From Hydrotalea sp. (GTDB taxonomy: Bacteria; Bacteroidota; Bacteroidia; Chitinophagales; Chitinophagaceae): DNA of 63,741 bases. Made by a program: the position numbers and the translations under genes. The stretch covers positions 1-63,741 of the forward strand of contig DAHXOT010000028.1 of assembly GCA_027364735.1 (NCBI GenBank), written 5' to 3'. Below are positions 54,043 to 63,741 of this stretch, piece after piece; position 1 is the first letter of the stretch, and each line of letters begins with the position of its first letter. The notes under the pieces were generated by a model, which was not told the origin of the DNA, made no database searches, and saw only the letters and a program-made list of their open reading frames with translations.

Positions 54043-54073
54043 CAAATGTAAAAAAGCATTAAATATGTTCCAA
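54043..54073 (-). promoter_or_regulatory. Promoter of the pheA leader
   Basis: TACATTTG (54050-54043, minus strand) fits TAnnTTTG perfectly and TTG (54073-54071) lies 20 bases upstream at the -33 position. Transcription would begin near 54037, only a few bases before the leader ATG, so the leader mRNA would be almost leaderless. Confidence 0.7.
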
Positions 54074-54221
54074 CTAATTTTTTATTTTATTTAAAACTAA
54101 CAACCGATAGTTGAAAAAAATCTAACAAACTAATAATATTAAATTAGATTATCAAAAACAATAATTATCCGAAAAACTATTTTCAATTAAATAATTGAAT
54201 AGAAACATTATTGCAATAAGG

Positions 54222-54443
54222 TTATAAATTCCAGAATGGATTTCGTTTAGCTGCCGTTATATAATGTTTAATTTTCAGCATAAATGCCAAAACCATGTAT
54301 ATAATGACCGGAGAACCTATTGTTAAAAATGATATGTAAATAAACCACATTCTAATTCTGGAGGTTGCAATACCTAACTTGTCACCCAATGCAGCACATA
54401 CTCCAAATGCATGCATTTCTAAGTATTCTCTTATTTTTTGCAT
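54222..54443 (-). CDS. PspC-domain protein
   Basis: The 73-residue protein has the PspC domain: an N-terminal helix, FGVCAALGDKLGIATSRIRMWFI, and one membrane segment (about 35-57: YISFLTIGSPVIIYMVLAFML). PspC proteins respond to envelope stress. It is short, without the long C-terminal extension. No pspA or pspB lies nearby. The region between it and aconitase (285 bases) holds no gene that I can see. Confidence 0.87.
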   Translation of the reverse strand: MQKIREYLEMHAFGVCAALGDKLGIATSRIRMWFIYISFLTIGSPVIIYMVLAFMLKIKHYITAAKRNPFWNL

Positions 54444-54728
54444 AAAATGGTTTAGTTGTAATAAGGTATCGTAATGTTAATGCAAGTTATAACAAAACAA
54501 GCTAAGAAAAGTTTAAAAGAGTTTTTTTAAGCCTTTGTTTGCCTTAAATTCGCAGCGCAGTTAATAGTTCATGAATTGAAAAACGACTTTTCGTTTATTA
54601 AATTTATACATATAACTGACTACCATAGCAGGTGCAATAAAAGATAATGCCTCTTCGGTAAAAATTAACAAATACCAACTTTTACTAACATAAATAGTAT
54701 TTATTTAATAAATTTTAAACCAACAACC

Positions 54729-56996
54729 ATGGCATTCGACATTGAAATGATTAAAAAGGTTTACCAACAATTACCCAAAAAAGTTGATGCAGTTCGTACT
54801 GCCTTGAATAAACCTTTAACGCTTGCAGAAAAAATTCTTTTTGCCCATTTACACGCTAATCAATCTTTACAAAATTTTGAACGTGCTAAAAGTTATGTTG
54901 ATTTTGCACCAGACCGTGTTGCCATGCAAGATGCAACTGCACAAATGGCCTTATTACAATTTATGCAAGCCGGCAGACCCCAAGTTGCCGTTCCTTCTAC
55001 CGTTCATTGCGATCATCTTATTACTGCTAAAAATGGTGCTAACGAAGATTTAGCTTTTGCTAATAAAGAAAGTAAAGAAGTGTATGATTTTTTAGCTTCA
55101 GTTTCTAATAAATATGGCATTGGCTTTTGGAAGCCGGGGGCGGGTATCATTCATCAAATTGTTTTAGAAAACTATGCTTTCCCCGGCGGAATGATGATTG
55201 GCACAGACTCTCATACAGTTAATGCTGGAGGTTTGGGTATGATTGCCATTGGTGTTGGTGGTGCCGATGCTTGCGATGTAATGGCTGGTTTGCCTTGGGA
55301 ATTAAAATGGCCTAAATTAATTGGCGTTAAACTTACAGGAAAATTAAGCGGGTGGACTGCCCCTAAAGATGTTATTTTAAAAGTAGCAGGCATATTAACC
55401 GTAAAAGGTGGTACCGGTGCCATTGTTGAATATTTTGGAGAAGGTGCTACCAGCATGAGCTGCACAGGAAAAGGAACTATTTGTAATATGGGTGCCGAAA
55501 TTGGAGCTACTACTTCTACTTTTGGATATGATGAAAGTATGAGTAGATATTTAAAAGCTACCGGACGTGCCGATGTTGCCGAATTAGCCGATGGCATTAA
55601 AGAATATTTAACCGCTGATGCCGAAGTATATGCGCATCCCGAAAAATATTTCGATCAGGTAATTGAAATTAATTTAAATGAATTAGAACCACATTTAAAC
55701 GGACCATTCACCCCCGATTTAGCAACGCCTATTTCTAAAATGAAAGAAGTGGCTGCAGCCAACGGATGGCCTACAAAAGTAGAAGTTGGTTTAATTGGCT
55801 CTTGTACCAATAGCTCTTATGAAGATATTTCTCGTGCCGTTAGCTTGGCAAAACAAGTTTCTGCAAAAGAACTAAAAGCTAAAGCAGAATTTACTATTAG
55901 CCCGGGTAGCGAACAAATTCGTTACACAATTAATCGCGATGGATTTTTAGATATTTTTAATCAAATTGGTGCCAAAGTATTTACCAATGCATGCGGCCCT
56001 TGTATTGGTATGTGGGACAGAATGGGTGCCGAGAAAAAAGAAAAAAATACCATTGTTCATTCATTCAACAGAAATTTTGCAAAACGTGCCGATGGTAATC
56101 CAAATACTTATGCGTTTGTAGCAAGTCCTGAAATTGTAACTGCATTAGCCATTGCCGGCGATTTGGGTTTTAATCCACTAACCGATACATTAACCAACGA
56201 AAGAGGAGAACAAGTTAAATTAGACCCACCAACTGGCGATGAATTACCAATTAAAGGTTTCGCTGTTGAAGATGCAGGTTACCAAGCACCCGCAGAAGAT
56301 GGAAGCCATGTTGTTGTTGAAGTATCTCCTACTTCTAATCGTTTGCAATTATTAGATCCTTTTGCAGCATGGGAAGGAACCGATTTAAAAGGATTAAAAT
56401 TATTAATTAAAGCCAAAGGAAAATGTACTACCGATCATATTTCAATGGCTGGCCCATGGTTAAAATTTAGAGGACACTTAGATAATATTTCGAATAACAT
56501 GCTAATTGGTGCTGTTAACTTTTTTAACGAAAAAACAGACAATATCAAAAATCAATTAACAGGCGAATATGGTACTGTTCCTGCCACACAACGTGCTTAT
56601 AAAGCTGCAGGCATTGGAACCATAGTTGTAGGTGATGAAAATTATGGAGAAGGTAGTTCAAGAGAACATGCGGCTATGGAACCACGTCATTTGGGTGTTC
56701 GTGTAGTACTTACCAAATCTTTTGCTCGTATTCACGAAACTAACCTCAAAAAACAAGGTATGCTGGCACTAACATTTGCCAACAAAGCCGATTATGATAA
56801 AATTAAAGAAGATGACACCTTTGATGTAGTAGGTTTAACATCATTTACACCAGGGCAACCATTAACTTTAGTAATAACACATAACGATGGTAGCAGAGAA
56901 GAAATTTTGGCTAATCATACGTACAATAATCAGCAAATTGAATGGTTTAAAGCCGGTGGTGCTTTAAATATTATTCGAAAACAAGTTGCCGGATAA
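54729..56996 (+). CDS. Aconitate hydratase
   Basis: The 755-residue [4Fe-4S] enzyme isomerises citrate and isocitrate in the TCA cycle. The Fe-S cysteines are in [12 protein letters not shown] and ACGPCIGMW (two). The substrate motif [17 protein letters not shown] is in the C-terminal swivel domain. This is the mitochondrial-like branch common in Bacteroidota, shorter than AcnA. The start [14 protein letters not shown] is typical. A strong terminator follows. Confidence 0.95.
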   Translation: MAFDIEMIKKVYQQLPKKVDAVRTALNKPLTLAEKILFAHLHANQSLQNFERAKSYVDFAPDRVAMQDATAQMALLQFMQAGRPQVAVPSTVHCDHLITAKNGANEDLAFANKESKEVYDFLASVSNKYGIGFWKPGAGIIHQIVLENYAFPGGMMIGTDSHTVNAGGLGMIAIGVGGADACDVMAGLPWELKWPKLIGVKLTGKLSGWTAPKDVILKVAGILTVKGGTGAIVEYFGEGATSMSCTGKGTICNMGAEIGATTSTFGYDESMSRYLKATGRADVAELADGIKEYLTADAEVYAHPEKYFDQVIEINLNELEPHLNGPFTPDLATPISKMKEVAAANGWPTKVEVGLIGSCTNSSYEDISRAVSLAKQVSAKELKAKAEFTISPGSEQIRYTINRDGFLDIFNQIGAKVFTNACGPCIGMWDRMGAEKKEKNTIVHSFNRNFAKRADGNPNTYAFVASPEIVTALAIAGDLGFNPLTDTLTNERGEQVKLDPPTGDELPIKGFAVEDAGYQAPAEDGSHVVVEVSPTSNRLQLLDPFAAWEGTDLKGLKLLIKAKGKCTTDHISMAGPWLKFRGHLDNISNNMLIGAVNFFNEKTDNIKNQLTGEYGTVPATQRAYKAAGIGTIVVGDENYGEGSSREHAAMEPRHLGVRVVLTKSFARIHETNLKKQGMLALTFANKADYDKIKEDDTFDVVGLTSFTPGQPLTLVITHNDGSREEILANHTYNNQQIEWFKAGGALNIIRKQVAG

Positions 56997-57020
56997 AGAA
57001 AGTAAAAGATACAACTATAA

Positions 57021-57052
57021 AAAATCCTCATACAAACATGAGGATTTTTTTT
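57021..57052 (+). terminator. Terminator after the aconitase gene
   Basis: The stem AAAATCCTCAT / ATGAGGATTTT has a loop of six bases and is followed by a T-run, 24 bases after the stop. Confidence 0.9.
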
Positions 57053-57116
57053 ATGGTATAAATAAAACTTTCAGGTATCATCAACATGAAATAAATTGCT
57101 TTCATAAACTTACCTC

Positions 57117-58538
57117 ATGGCATTAAGCAGATTTTGGTTATCGATAATTATTGTTTCTATTGCTTATATTTTGGCATTACTTTTTTCAGGTGCTTCTTAC
57201 TCTATTGATTATGTAGTTAATGGTAAAAAAGATGATCCACTTATTAAAAAAGAATTATACCTCAATAAGCTCTCTCCTTTTTTACAAGATACTTTACAAA
57301 AAGCCAAAGATCACCGTTATGCAAAAGCCGATTCTTTATTTATACTCGATAATAAAATTGTAAAAATTGCTGTTGGTAAACAAGCTACCGATGGCATTTT
57401 ACCTACGGCTAAAAATACTATTTTCGATTTATTGTTGCCTCTAATTGCTTACCTGTCTTTCTTTTCGGGCATTTTACAACTGTTGATAGATTCCGGTGCA
57501 TCAGAAAAATTAGCTACCTTTTTAAGTCCGGTTTTTATAAAAATTTTTCCCGAAGTGCCCGCCAATCATCCTTCTATTTCGTATATGATGTTAAATTTTG
57601 CAGCCAATTTTTTAGGGTTAGATTCGGCAGCAACACCTTTTGGTTTAAAAGCCATGGAAAGTTTACAAGAAATTAATACCCATAAGGATAAGGCCAGTAA
57701 TTCGCAAATTATGTTTATGTGTTTACATGCTGCCGGATTAACTTTAATTCCAACTTCCATCATTGGTTATCGTGCAGCACAAAATGCACAAAACCCTGCC
57801 GATGTAATGCTGCCCTGCATTATTACTTCTTTTGTTGGTACCGTTGCGGCTTTAATAATTGTAGGTTTTAGGCAAAGAATAAATTTTAAAAGCACTGCAT
57901 TATTACTTTCATTAAGCAGCATTGTTGCTATTATTGCAGCACTATTAGTTTATATTACCCGATTAGATTTGATTGCCAAAAATCATTTTACCAATAATAT
58001 TTCTAATGTTATTTTATTGGGCATTATTCTTAGCATTGTGGTATATAGTTTTACAAAAGAAAAATATTTTGAAACCAATGGAAAAAATATTTTTTCCTCT
58101 TTTGTTGATGGTGCATATAATGGATTAAAAACCGGCAAAACTATTTTTCCTTATATTTTAGGCATGTTGGTTGCTATTTCTTTGTTTAGAAACAGTGGTG
58201 TTTTTGAAATAATTACTTCTTACATCGGAAAACTATTTTTAGCCATTGGCATTCAAAAACCAATTGTAGATGCATTGCCTATTGCTATTCTGCGACCCTT
58301 TAATGCCGCAGGTTCCAGAGGATTTTTAATTGACGCTATGCGAACTTATGGTGCCGATTCTTTTACGGGAAGATTATCGTCTGTTTTTCAATGTGCTGCC
58401 GAAACCACTTTTTATGTTATTGCAGTTTATTTTGGAAGTATTAAAATTAAAAATACCCGATACACACTTTCTACCATGTTATTGGTTGATTTAATTTGTG
58501 TATTGGCTGCTATATTTATTTGCTTATTATTTTTTTAG
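57117..58538 (+). CDS. SpmA-SpmB fusion, nucleoside-recognition (Gate) membrane protein
   Basis: The 473-residue protein has about ten membrane helices. The N-terminal half matches SpmA (FLSPVFIKIFPEVPANHPSISYMMLNFAANFLGLDSAATPFGLKAM) and the C-terminal half SpmB (FVDGAYNGLKTGKTIFPYILGMLVAISLFRNSG, ALPIAILRPFNAAGSRG). In Bacillus the two separate proteins aid spore core dehydration. In non-sporing Bacteroidota this fused form has no known role. It may be a transporter or gate. The oxidoreductase gene follows after 49 bases. Confidence 0.9.
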   Translation: MALSRFWLSIIIVSIAYILALLFSGASYSIDYVVNGKKDDPLIKKELYLNKLSPFLQDTLQKAKDHRYAKADSLFILDNKIVKIAVGKQATDGILPTAKNTIFDLLLPLIAYLSFFSGILQLLIDSGASEKLATFLSPVFIKIFPEVPANHPSISYMMLNFAANFLGLDSAATPFGLKAMESLQEINTHKDKASNSQIMFMCLHAAGLTLIPTSIIGYRAAQNAQNPADVMLPCIITSFVGTVAALIIVGFRQRINFKSTALLLSLSSIVAIIAALLVYITRLDLIAKNHFTNNISNVILLGIILSIVVYSFTKEKYFETNGKNIFSSFVDGAYNGLKTGKTIFPYILGMLVAISLFRNSGVFEIITSYIGKLFLAIGIQKPIVDALPIAILRPFNAAGSRGFLIDAMRTYGADSFTGRLSSVFQCAAETTFYVIAVYFGSIKIKNTRYTLSTMLLVDLICVLAAIFICLLFF

Positions 58539-58587
58539 AAAAGAACTTTGAAATAAAATATTCTTCTTTGGAAGAGGTATTGATGAT

Positions 58588-59631
58588 ATGAGAAAAATTA
58601 AAACAGCTTTACTTTCTTATGGCATGAGTGGAAAGGTTTTTCATGCGCCATTTATTCATTTACAACCCCAATTCGAATTGGCCGGTTGTTGGGAAAGAAG
58701 TAAAAAAAGTATTCAAGAAAAATATCCTTACACAAAATCGTTTCAATCTTTCGAAGAAATTTTAGACGATTCCTCTATTGAATTAGTAGTGGTAAATACA
58801 CCTACTTACACACATTTCGATTATGCCTCCAAAGCCTTATTGGCCAATAAACATGTGATAGTTGAAAAAGCTTTTACTAGTTCGGTAGCCGAAGCTGTAA
58901 CACTAAAACAATTGGCTGCACAACAAAATAAAATAATCTCGGTGTATCAAAATCGCAGATGGGACAGCGATTTTAAAACCGTTAAGCAAATTATTGATAG
59001 TAAGGTTTTAGGCACCATTAATGAAATGGAAATTCATTTTGATAGATTTAGAATTGAACTTAGCTCTAAGCAACATAAAGAAGCTCCAAATTCGGGGGCA
59101 GGAATTGTAAAAGATTTAGGTCCGCATTTAATCGATCAAGCTTTGGTTTTATTCGGTATGCCACAACATATTTTTGCCGATATACGAATTACTCGGCCAC
59201 ATTCTGTTATAGACGATTATTTTGATATATTGTTGTACTATCCTGCTACACGCATTCGACTAAAAAGTGGTTATATAGTAAAACAAGCTTTACCGGCTTA
59301 TATTGTTCATGGCACAAAAGGCTCTTTTATAAAATCGAGAGCCGATGTGCAAGAAGCCGATTTACAAAAAGGTTTATTACCCAATGCCAACAATTGGGGT
59401 ATCGAACCTGCCGATGAAGCGGGTATTTTGGTTACCGATGACAATGGAAAAACAGTTAAACAAACAATTGAAACTTTACAAGGAAATTACTTAGCCTATT
59501 ATAACAATATGTACGAAGCTATTACGCAACATACAACTCCTGCTGTTACTGCCGATGATGGAATTAATGTAATGAAATTAATAGAAGCTGCATTTAAAAG
59601 TAATGACGATAAAGAAGTAATTACCTTATAA
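58588..59631 (+). CDS. Gfo/Idh/MocA family oxidoreductase
   Basis: The 347-residue protein has an N-terminal NAD(P)-binding Rossmann domain (LLSYGMSGKVFHAPFIHLQP; GxxGxxF-type loop) with the EKAF motif (usual EKP) near residue 94. The C-terminal alpha/beta dehydrogenase domain has KDLGPHLIDQALVLFG. It matches the branch with the start AxxGxSGxxFHAPF, related to YdgJ/scyllo-inositol-type dehydrogenases. The substrate is not determined. It lies downstream of the SpmA-SpmB gene. Confidence 0.9.
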   Translation: MRKIKTALLSYGMSGKVFHAPFIHLQPQFELAGCWERSKKSIQEKYPYTKSFQSFEEILDDSSIELVVVNTPTYTHFDYASKALLANKHVIVEKAFTSSVAEAVTLKQLAAQQNKIISVYQNRRWDSDFKTVKQIIDSKVLGTINEMEIHFDRFRIELSSKQHKEAPNSGAGIVKDLGPHLIDQALVLFGMPQHIFADIRITRPHSVIDDYFDILLYYPATRIRLKSGYIVKQALPAYIVHGTKGSFIKSRADVQEADLQKGLLPNANNWGIEPADEAGILVTDDNGKTVKQTIETLQGNYLAYYNNMYEAITQHTTPAVTADDGINVMKLIEAAFKSNDDKEVITL

Positions 59632-59640
59632 TATTTTTTA

Positions 59641-59684
59641 AAAATACCCCGAAAATAATTTCTATTTTTTCGAGGTATTCTTTT
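59641..59684 (+). terminator. Terminator between the oxidoreductase and tyrosine phenol-lyase genes
   Basis: The stem AATACCCCGAAAA pairs with TTTTTTCGAGGTATT (one mismatch) and is flanked by A and T runs. It lies between two convergent genes and may serve both. Confidence 0.8.
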
Positions 59685-59707
59685 AATCAGCAAACACACG
59701 TAAAAAT

Positions 59708-61487
<1,780 letters not shown>

Positions 61488-61895
61488 ATGCAACATTATC
61501 ATATTATATCCCGAATTGCCATTTATGCATTAGCAGTGGTTTTAATTATTTTAGGTATTTTACATGTTAGTCAACCACACGAATTAGTAGTATATATTCC
61601 TGTTTCTATTCCGGGCGGAATTATATGGACTTACTTTGTTGGTATTGCATTTATAGTGGTAGGTGTATCGTTTATTTTAAATACTTGGGTAAAGTTTACC
61701 GGTTATATTTTGGCTGTATTATTATTGGTATTTATTGTTCCTATACATATCTCCAATACGTTATATGCCGGCGATAAAGAAATGAGAACATTGGCTTTTA
61801 TTAATTTATTGAAAGATGCTGTAATTGCTTTATTTGCTTTACATATTGCAGCAGGGGCACATCACCAAAAGTTACATTTGGAAAATAGCGATTAA
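61488..61895 (+). CDS. DoxX-like small membrane protein
   Basis: The 135-residue protein has four membrane helices (about 9-30, 44-64, 71-92, 103-125). The pattern WTYFVGIAFIVVGVSFILN and VPIHI-type loop is typical of DoxX/DUF417-like proteins. The function is unknown. It is separated by 105 bases from the sensor gene that follows on the same strand. Confidence 0.75.
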   Translation: MQHYHIISRIAIYALAVVLIILGILHVSQPHELVVYIPVSIPGGIIWTYFVGIAFIVVGVSFILNTWVKFTGYILAVLLLVFIVPIHISNTLYAGDKEMRTLAFINLLKDAVIALFALHIAAGAHHQKLHLENSD

Positions 61896-62000
61896 GCCAA
61901 TAAATTACACTACTGTTTTGTTTATTGCAACTGAATTATAGGTATTATTTTTGCGTTATTCAAAACGGCAAAAAAATCTGTTATCCTTAACCTGTCCTGT

Positions 62001-63741
62001 ATGAAATTTAGTATCTCAAAAATTATTTTATATTTTTTATCAATAAGTAGTATAGTTACATTAACAGCTTTTTACTTTTTTGCACATAAGGATTTAATTG
62101 ATACCAAATCAAAAACAAAATTAGAATTAGACTATTTTAATACTTTACGCAGCTTAGATAATCTAAATACGGCAATGGGCAGAATAGAAAATTTCGAAAA
62201 GCCTTTTGTAATTGCTAGTAATAAATTAAATCAGGATGATATTTCCAATAACTATCTTATCGCCACTACAGCAATAGCTTCTATAAAAAAAATAAATCAC
62301 CCAAATTTTAAGTCTTTCGATATTGCAACCTTAGATTCAATTGTTCAAGAAAGAATTAAACTTTCTAAAATTATTATTTCGCTAAGCTTGCAAAACAAAC
62401 CTGATATTGCTATAAAATTACATAATGGCATTGCTGAAAAAATACTTACTACTGCGTTTTTAAATAAATACAAATCTATTTATGATGATGCAAAAAATTC
62501 AAGACAAAAGAGTTTAGCGGAAGACTTGAATAATACAGATAAAAATTATAGAAATATTTCCTTTTTCATAATACTTTTAATGCTGCTTATACTCACTTCG
62601 TTAATACTATTGAATAAAACTATTATTGCTAAAGACACAATAATAAAAGATAATGTTTTGTACCGAAATATTATTACCAACACTTCGGATGCCATAGTTA
62701 TTTGCGATAAATATTTGCATATTACATTTTGTAACGATGCCGTAAAAAAAATATATAAGTTACAAGAAAAAGATATAATTGGTAAAATGCCCGACGATGT
62801 TTTTGGTTTAAGGTTTTCGCAAAAAGAAAAAGAAGAAAAATACAACAGCTTACTTACAACGGGGCATTGGCAAGGTATTAATGCCCATACCGATGCCGAA
62901 GGTAATTTTATTGATATGTACACCACCATTGATAGTAATAAAGATGCTCAAGGAAAAATTGCATATTATTTTGCCAGCAGTACCAATATTACTCCCGTTA
63001 AAAAAGCACAAGAAGAAGCCGAACAACTTTCTATTAGTTTAGCTGTTTTAAATAAACAATTAGAACAAAGAGTAAAAGAACAAACCGATATTATTAAAGA
63101 AGCTTTTGAAAGAGTACAAGATGGTTTTATTGCTACCGATACTAATTTTATTATTAACTATGCCAATGCTACTATTAAACCACTTACCAATTTTGTGGAT
63201 AGCCCCATTGAAACCGAATCGATTTTTACCATATTTACACTAATAACCGGCAATAATTATAAAGAATTAATTGGCACTTGTTTAGCCCTTCAACAAAAAA
63301 AATCTTTTAACTTTTCACATCTTCGTACCAATAAATGGTATAGAGTAAATATATTCCCATCGCCACAAGGACTTTCATTTTATTTAAAAGATATTACTAC
63401 CAGCAAAAAAGCCGAAGATGAAATAAAAAAACAAAAGAGATTGTATGAATTTAGCAGTAAAATAAACGATCTTATTATACATGCTACTACACAGCAGGAA
63501 ATTTTTGACAACCTCTGCGATATTATCGTTAATACGGGCGGATTTATATTTTCATGGATAGGTTTTCCGCATTTTAAAACAAAAAAAATTGTACCAATCA
63601 AATGGGCAGGTAAAGAAGATGGTTATTTTCAGGTAATAGAAAAAATTTCAATCGAAGATACACCAGCCGGTCATGGCCCTGCAGGAAATGCTTTTAGAAC
63701 CGCTAGCTGCCACTACAGCAACGATATTGCCACCGATGCAT
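62001..63741 (+). CDS. Membrane PAS-PAS-GAF sensor protein, 3' end outside the window
   Basis: An open frame without stop runs from the ATG at 62001 to the edge, giving 580 codons so far. Two membrane helices (about 7-27 and 184-206) frame a periplasmic helical sensor of about 155 residues. Then come a PAS domain (about 222-335: LYRNIITNTSDAIVICD), a coiled coil, a second PAS (about 369-475: FERVQDGFIATDTNFIINYANAT) and the start of a GAF domain (from about 479). The output domain is not seen; it is probably a histidine kinase. Confidence 0.88.
   Translation, partial: MKFSISKIILYFLSISSIVTLTAFYFFAHKDLIDTKSKTKLELDYFNTLRSLDNLNTAMGRIENFEKPFVIASNKLNQDDISNNYLIATTAIASIKKINHPNFKSFDIATLDSIVQERIKLSKIIISLSLQNKPDIAIKLHNGIAEKILTTAFLNKYKSIYDDAKNSRQKSLAEDLNNTDKNYRNISFFIILLMLLILTSLILLNKTIIAKDTIIKDNVLYRNIITNTSDAIVICDKYLHITFCNDAVKKIYKLQEKDIIGKMPDDVFGLRFSQKEKEEKYNSLLTTGHWQGINAHTDAEGNFIDMYTTIDSNKDAQGKIAYYFASSTNITPVKKAQEEAEQLSISLAVLNKQLEQRVKEQTDIIKEAFERVQDGFIATDTNFIINYANATIKPLTNFVDSPIETESIFTIFTLITGNNYKELIGTCLALQQKKSFNFSHLRTNKWYRVNIFPSPQGLSFYLKDITTSKKAEDEIKKQKRLYEFSSKINDLIIHATTQQEIFDNLCDIIVNTGGFIFSWIGFPHFKTKKIVPIKWAGKEDGYFQVIEKISIEDTPAGHGPAGNAFRTASCHYSNDIATDA

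Overview
The window is 63.7 kb of AT-rich, densely packed bacterial chromosome. It reads as Bacteroidota, most like the Chitinophagaceae and relatives. The evidence is the absence of Shine-Dalgarno sequences, promoter boxes of the TAnnTTTG type, Bacteroidota-type families (DPP-IV S9 peptidase, a 550-residue alpha-glucan phosphorylase-like protein, DUF6702, a DAHP synthase/chorismate mutase fusion, SpmA-SpmB fusion), and thrombospondin-3/OmpA surface proteins. Nothing in the sequence fixes the genus. I found no rRNA, tRNA, CRISPR array, prophage or transposase.

Layout. 1-2.3 kb: a partial gene, then an overlapping membrane sensor / histidine kinase / LuxR-type regulator trio. 2.4-14.6 kb: an Nramp transporter fused to a UspA domain, a lipoprotein, an alpha-glucan phosphorylase-like enzyme, DPP-IV, a thioredoxin-like protein, UbiX, ClpC, a STAS-like protein and RNase Z. 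14.6-14.9 kb: two copies of an intergenic palindromic repeat. 14.9-19.4 kb: esterase, LolA, FtsK. 19.4-22.1 kb: a compact type II restriction-modification island (methyltransferase plus TdeIII-family nuclease). 22.2-28.2 kb: DUF423, shikimate kinase, glutaryl-CoA dehydrogenase, a dicarboxylate symporter, PyrF, a saccharopine dehydrogenase-like enzyme and a small secreted protein. 28.4-36.7 kb: a GH13 amylase, a MORN-like protein, an M1 peptidase / HupE / DUF6702 group, an ArnT-like transferase and a PAP2 phosphatase. 36.8-42.0 kb: GlmM, cysteine desulfurase, OmpA, RlpA and a frameshifted D-Ala-D-Ala dipeptidase. 42.0-53.9 kb: a large leftward aromatic amino-acid region (aroC, aroA, aroB, DAHP synthase/chorismate mutase, tyrA, aminotransferase, pheA), interrupted by a toxin-antitoxin-like insert and a DEAD-box helicase. 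54-63.7 kb: PspC, aconitase, SpmA-SpmB, an oxidoreductase, tyrosine phenol-lyase, a DoxX-like protein and a truncated PAS/GAF sensor.

The most notable object lies in front of pheA. A 28-codon leader ORF (53948-54034, minus strand) carries ten consecutive Phe/Tyr codons. It is followed by a GC-rich hairpin with a seven-T run that ends three bases before the pheA start codon. A segment inside the leader ORF duplicates the 3' arm of that hairpin, so it can form a competing antiterminator. This has all the parts of a classical ribosome-mediated transcription attenuator. It would control pheA, the aminotransferase and tyrA, whose products are Phe and Tyr. A good TAnnTTTG promoter lies directly upstream.

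Other points of interest are a one-base frameshift at an A8 slippery run in the dipeptidase, loss of the PLP lysine in the phosphorylase-like protein, aroC start-stop coupled to a PIN-domain toxin gene, and repeat-derived in-frame insertions in the aminotransferase and aroA.
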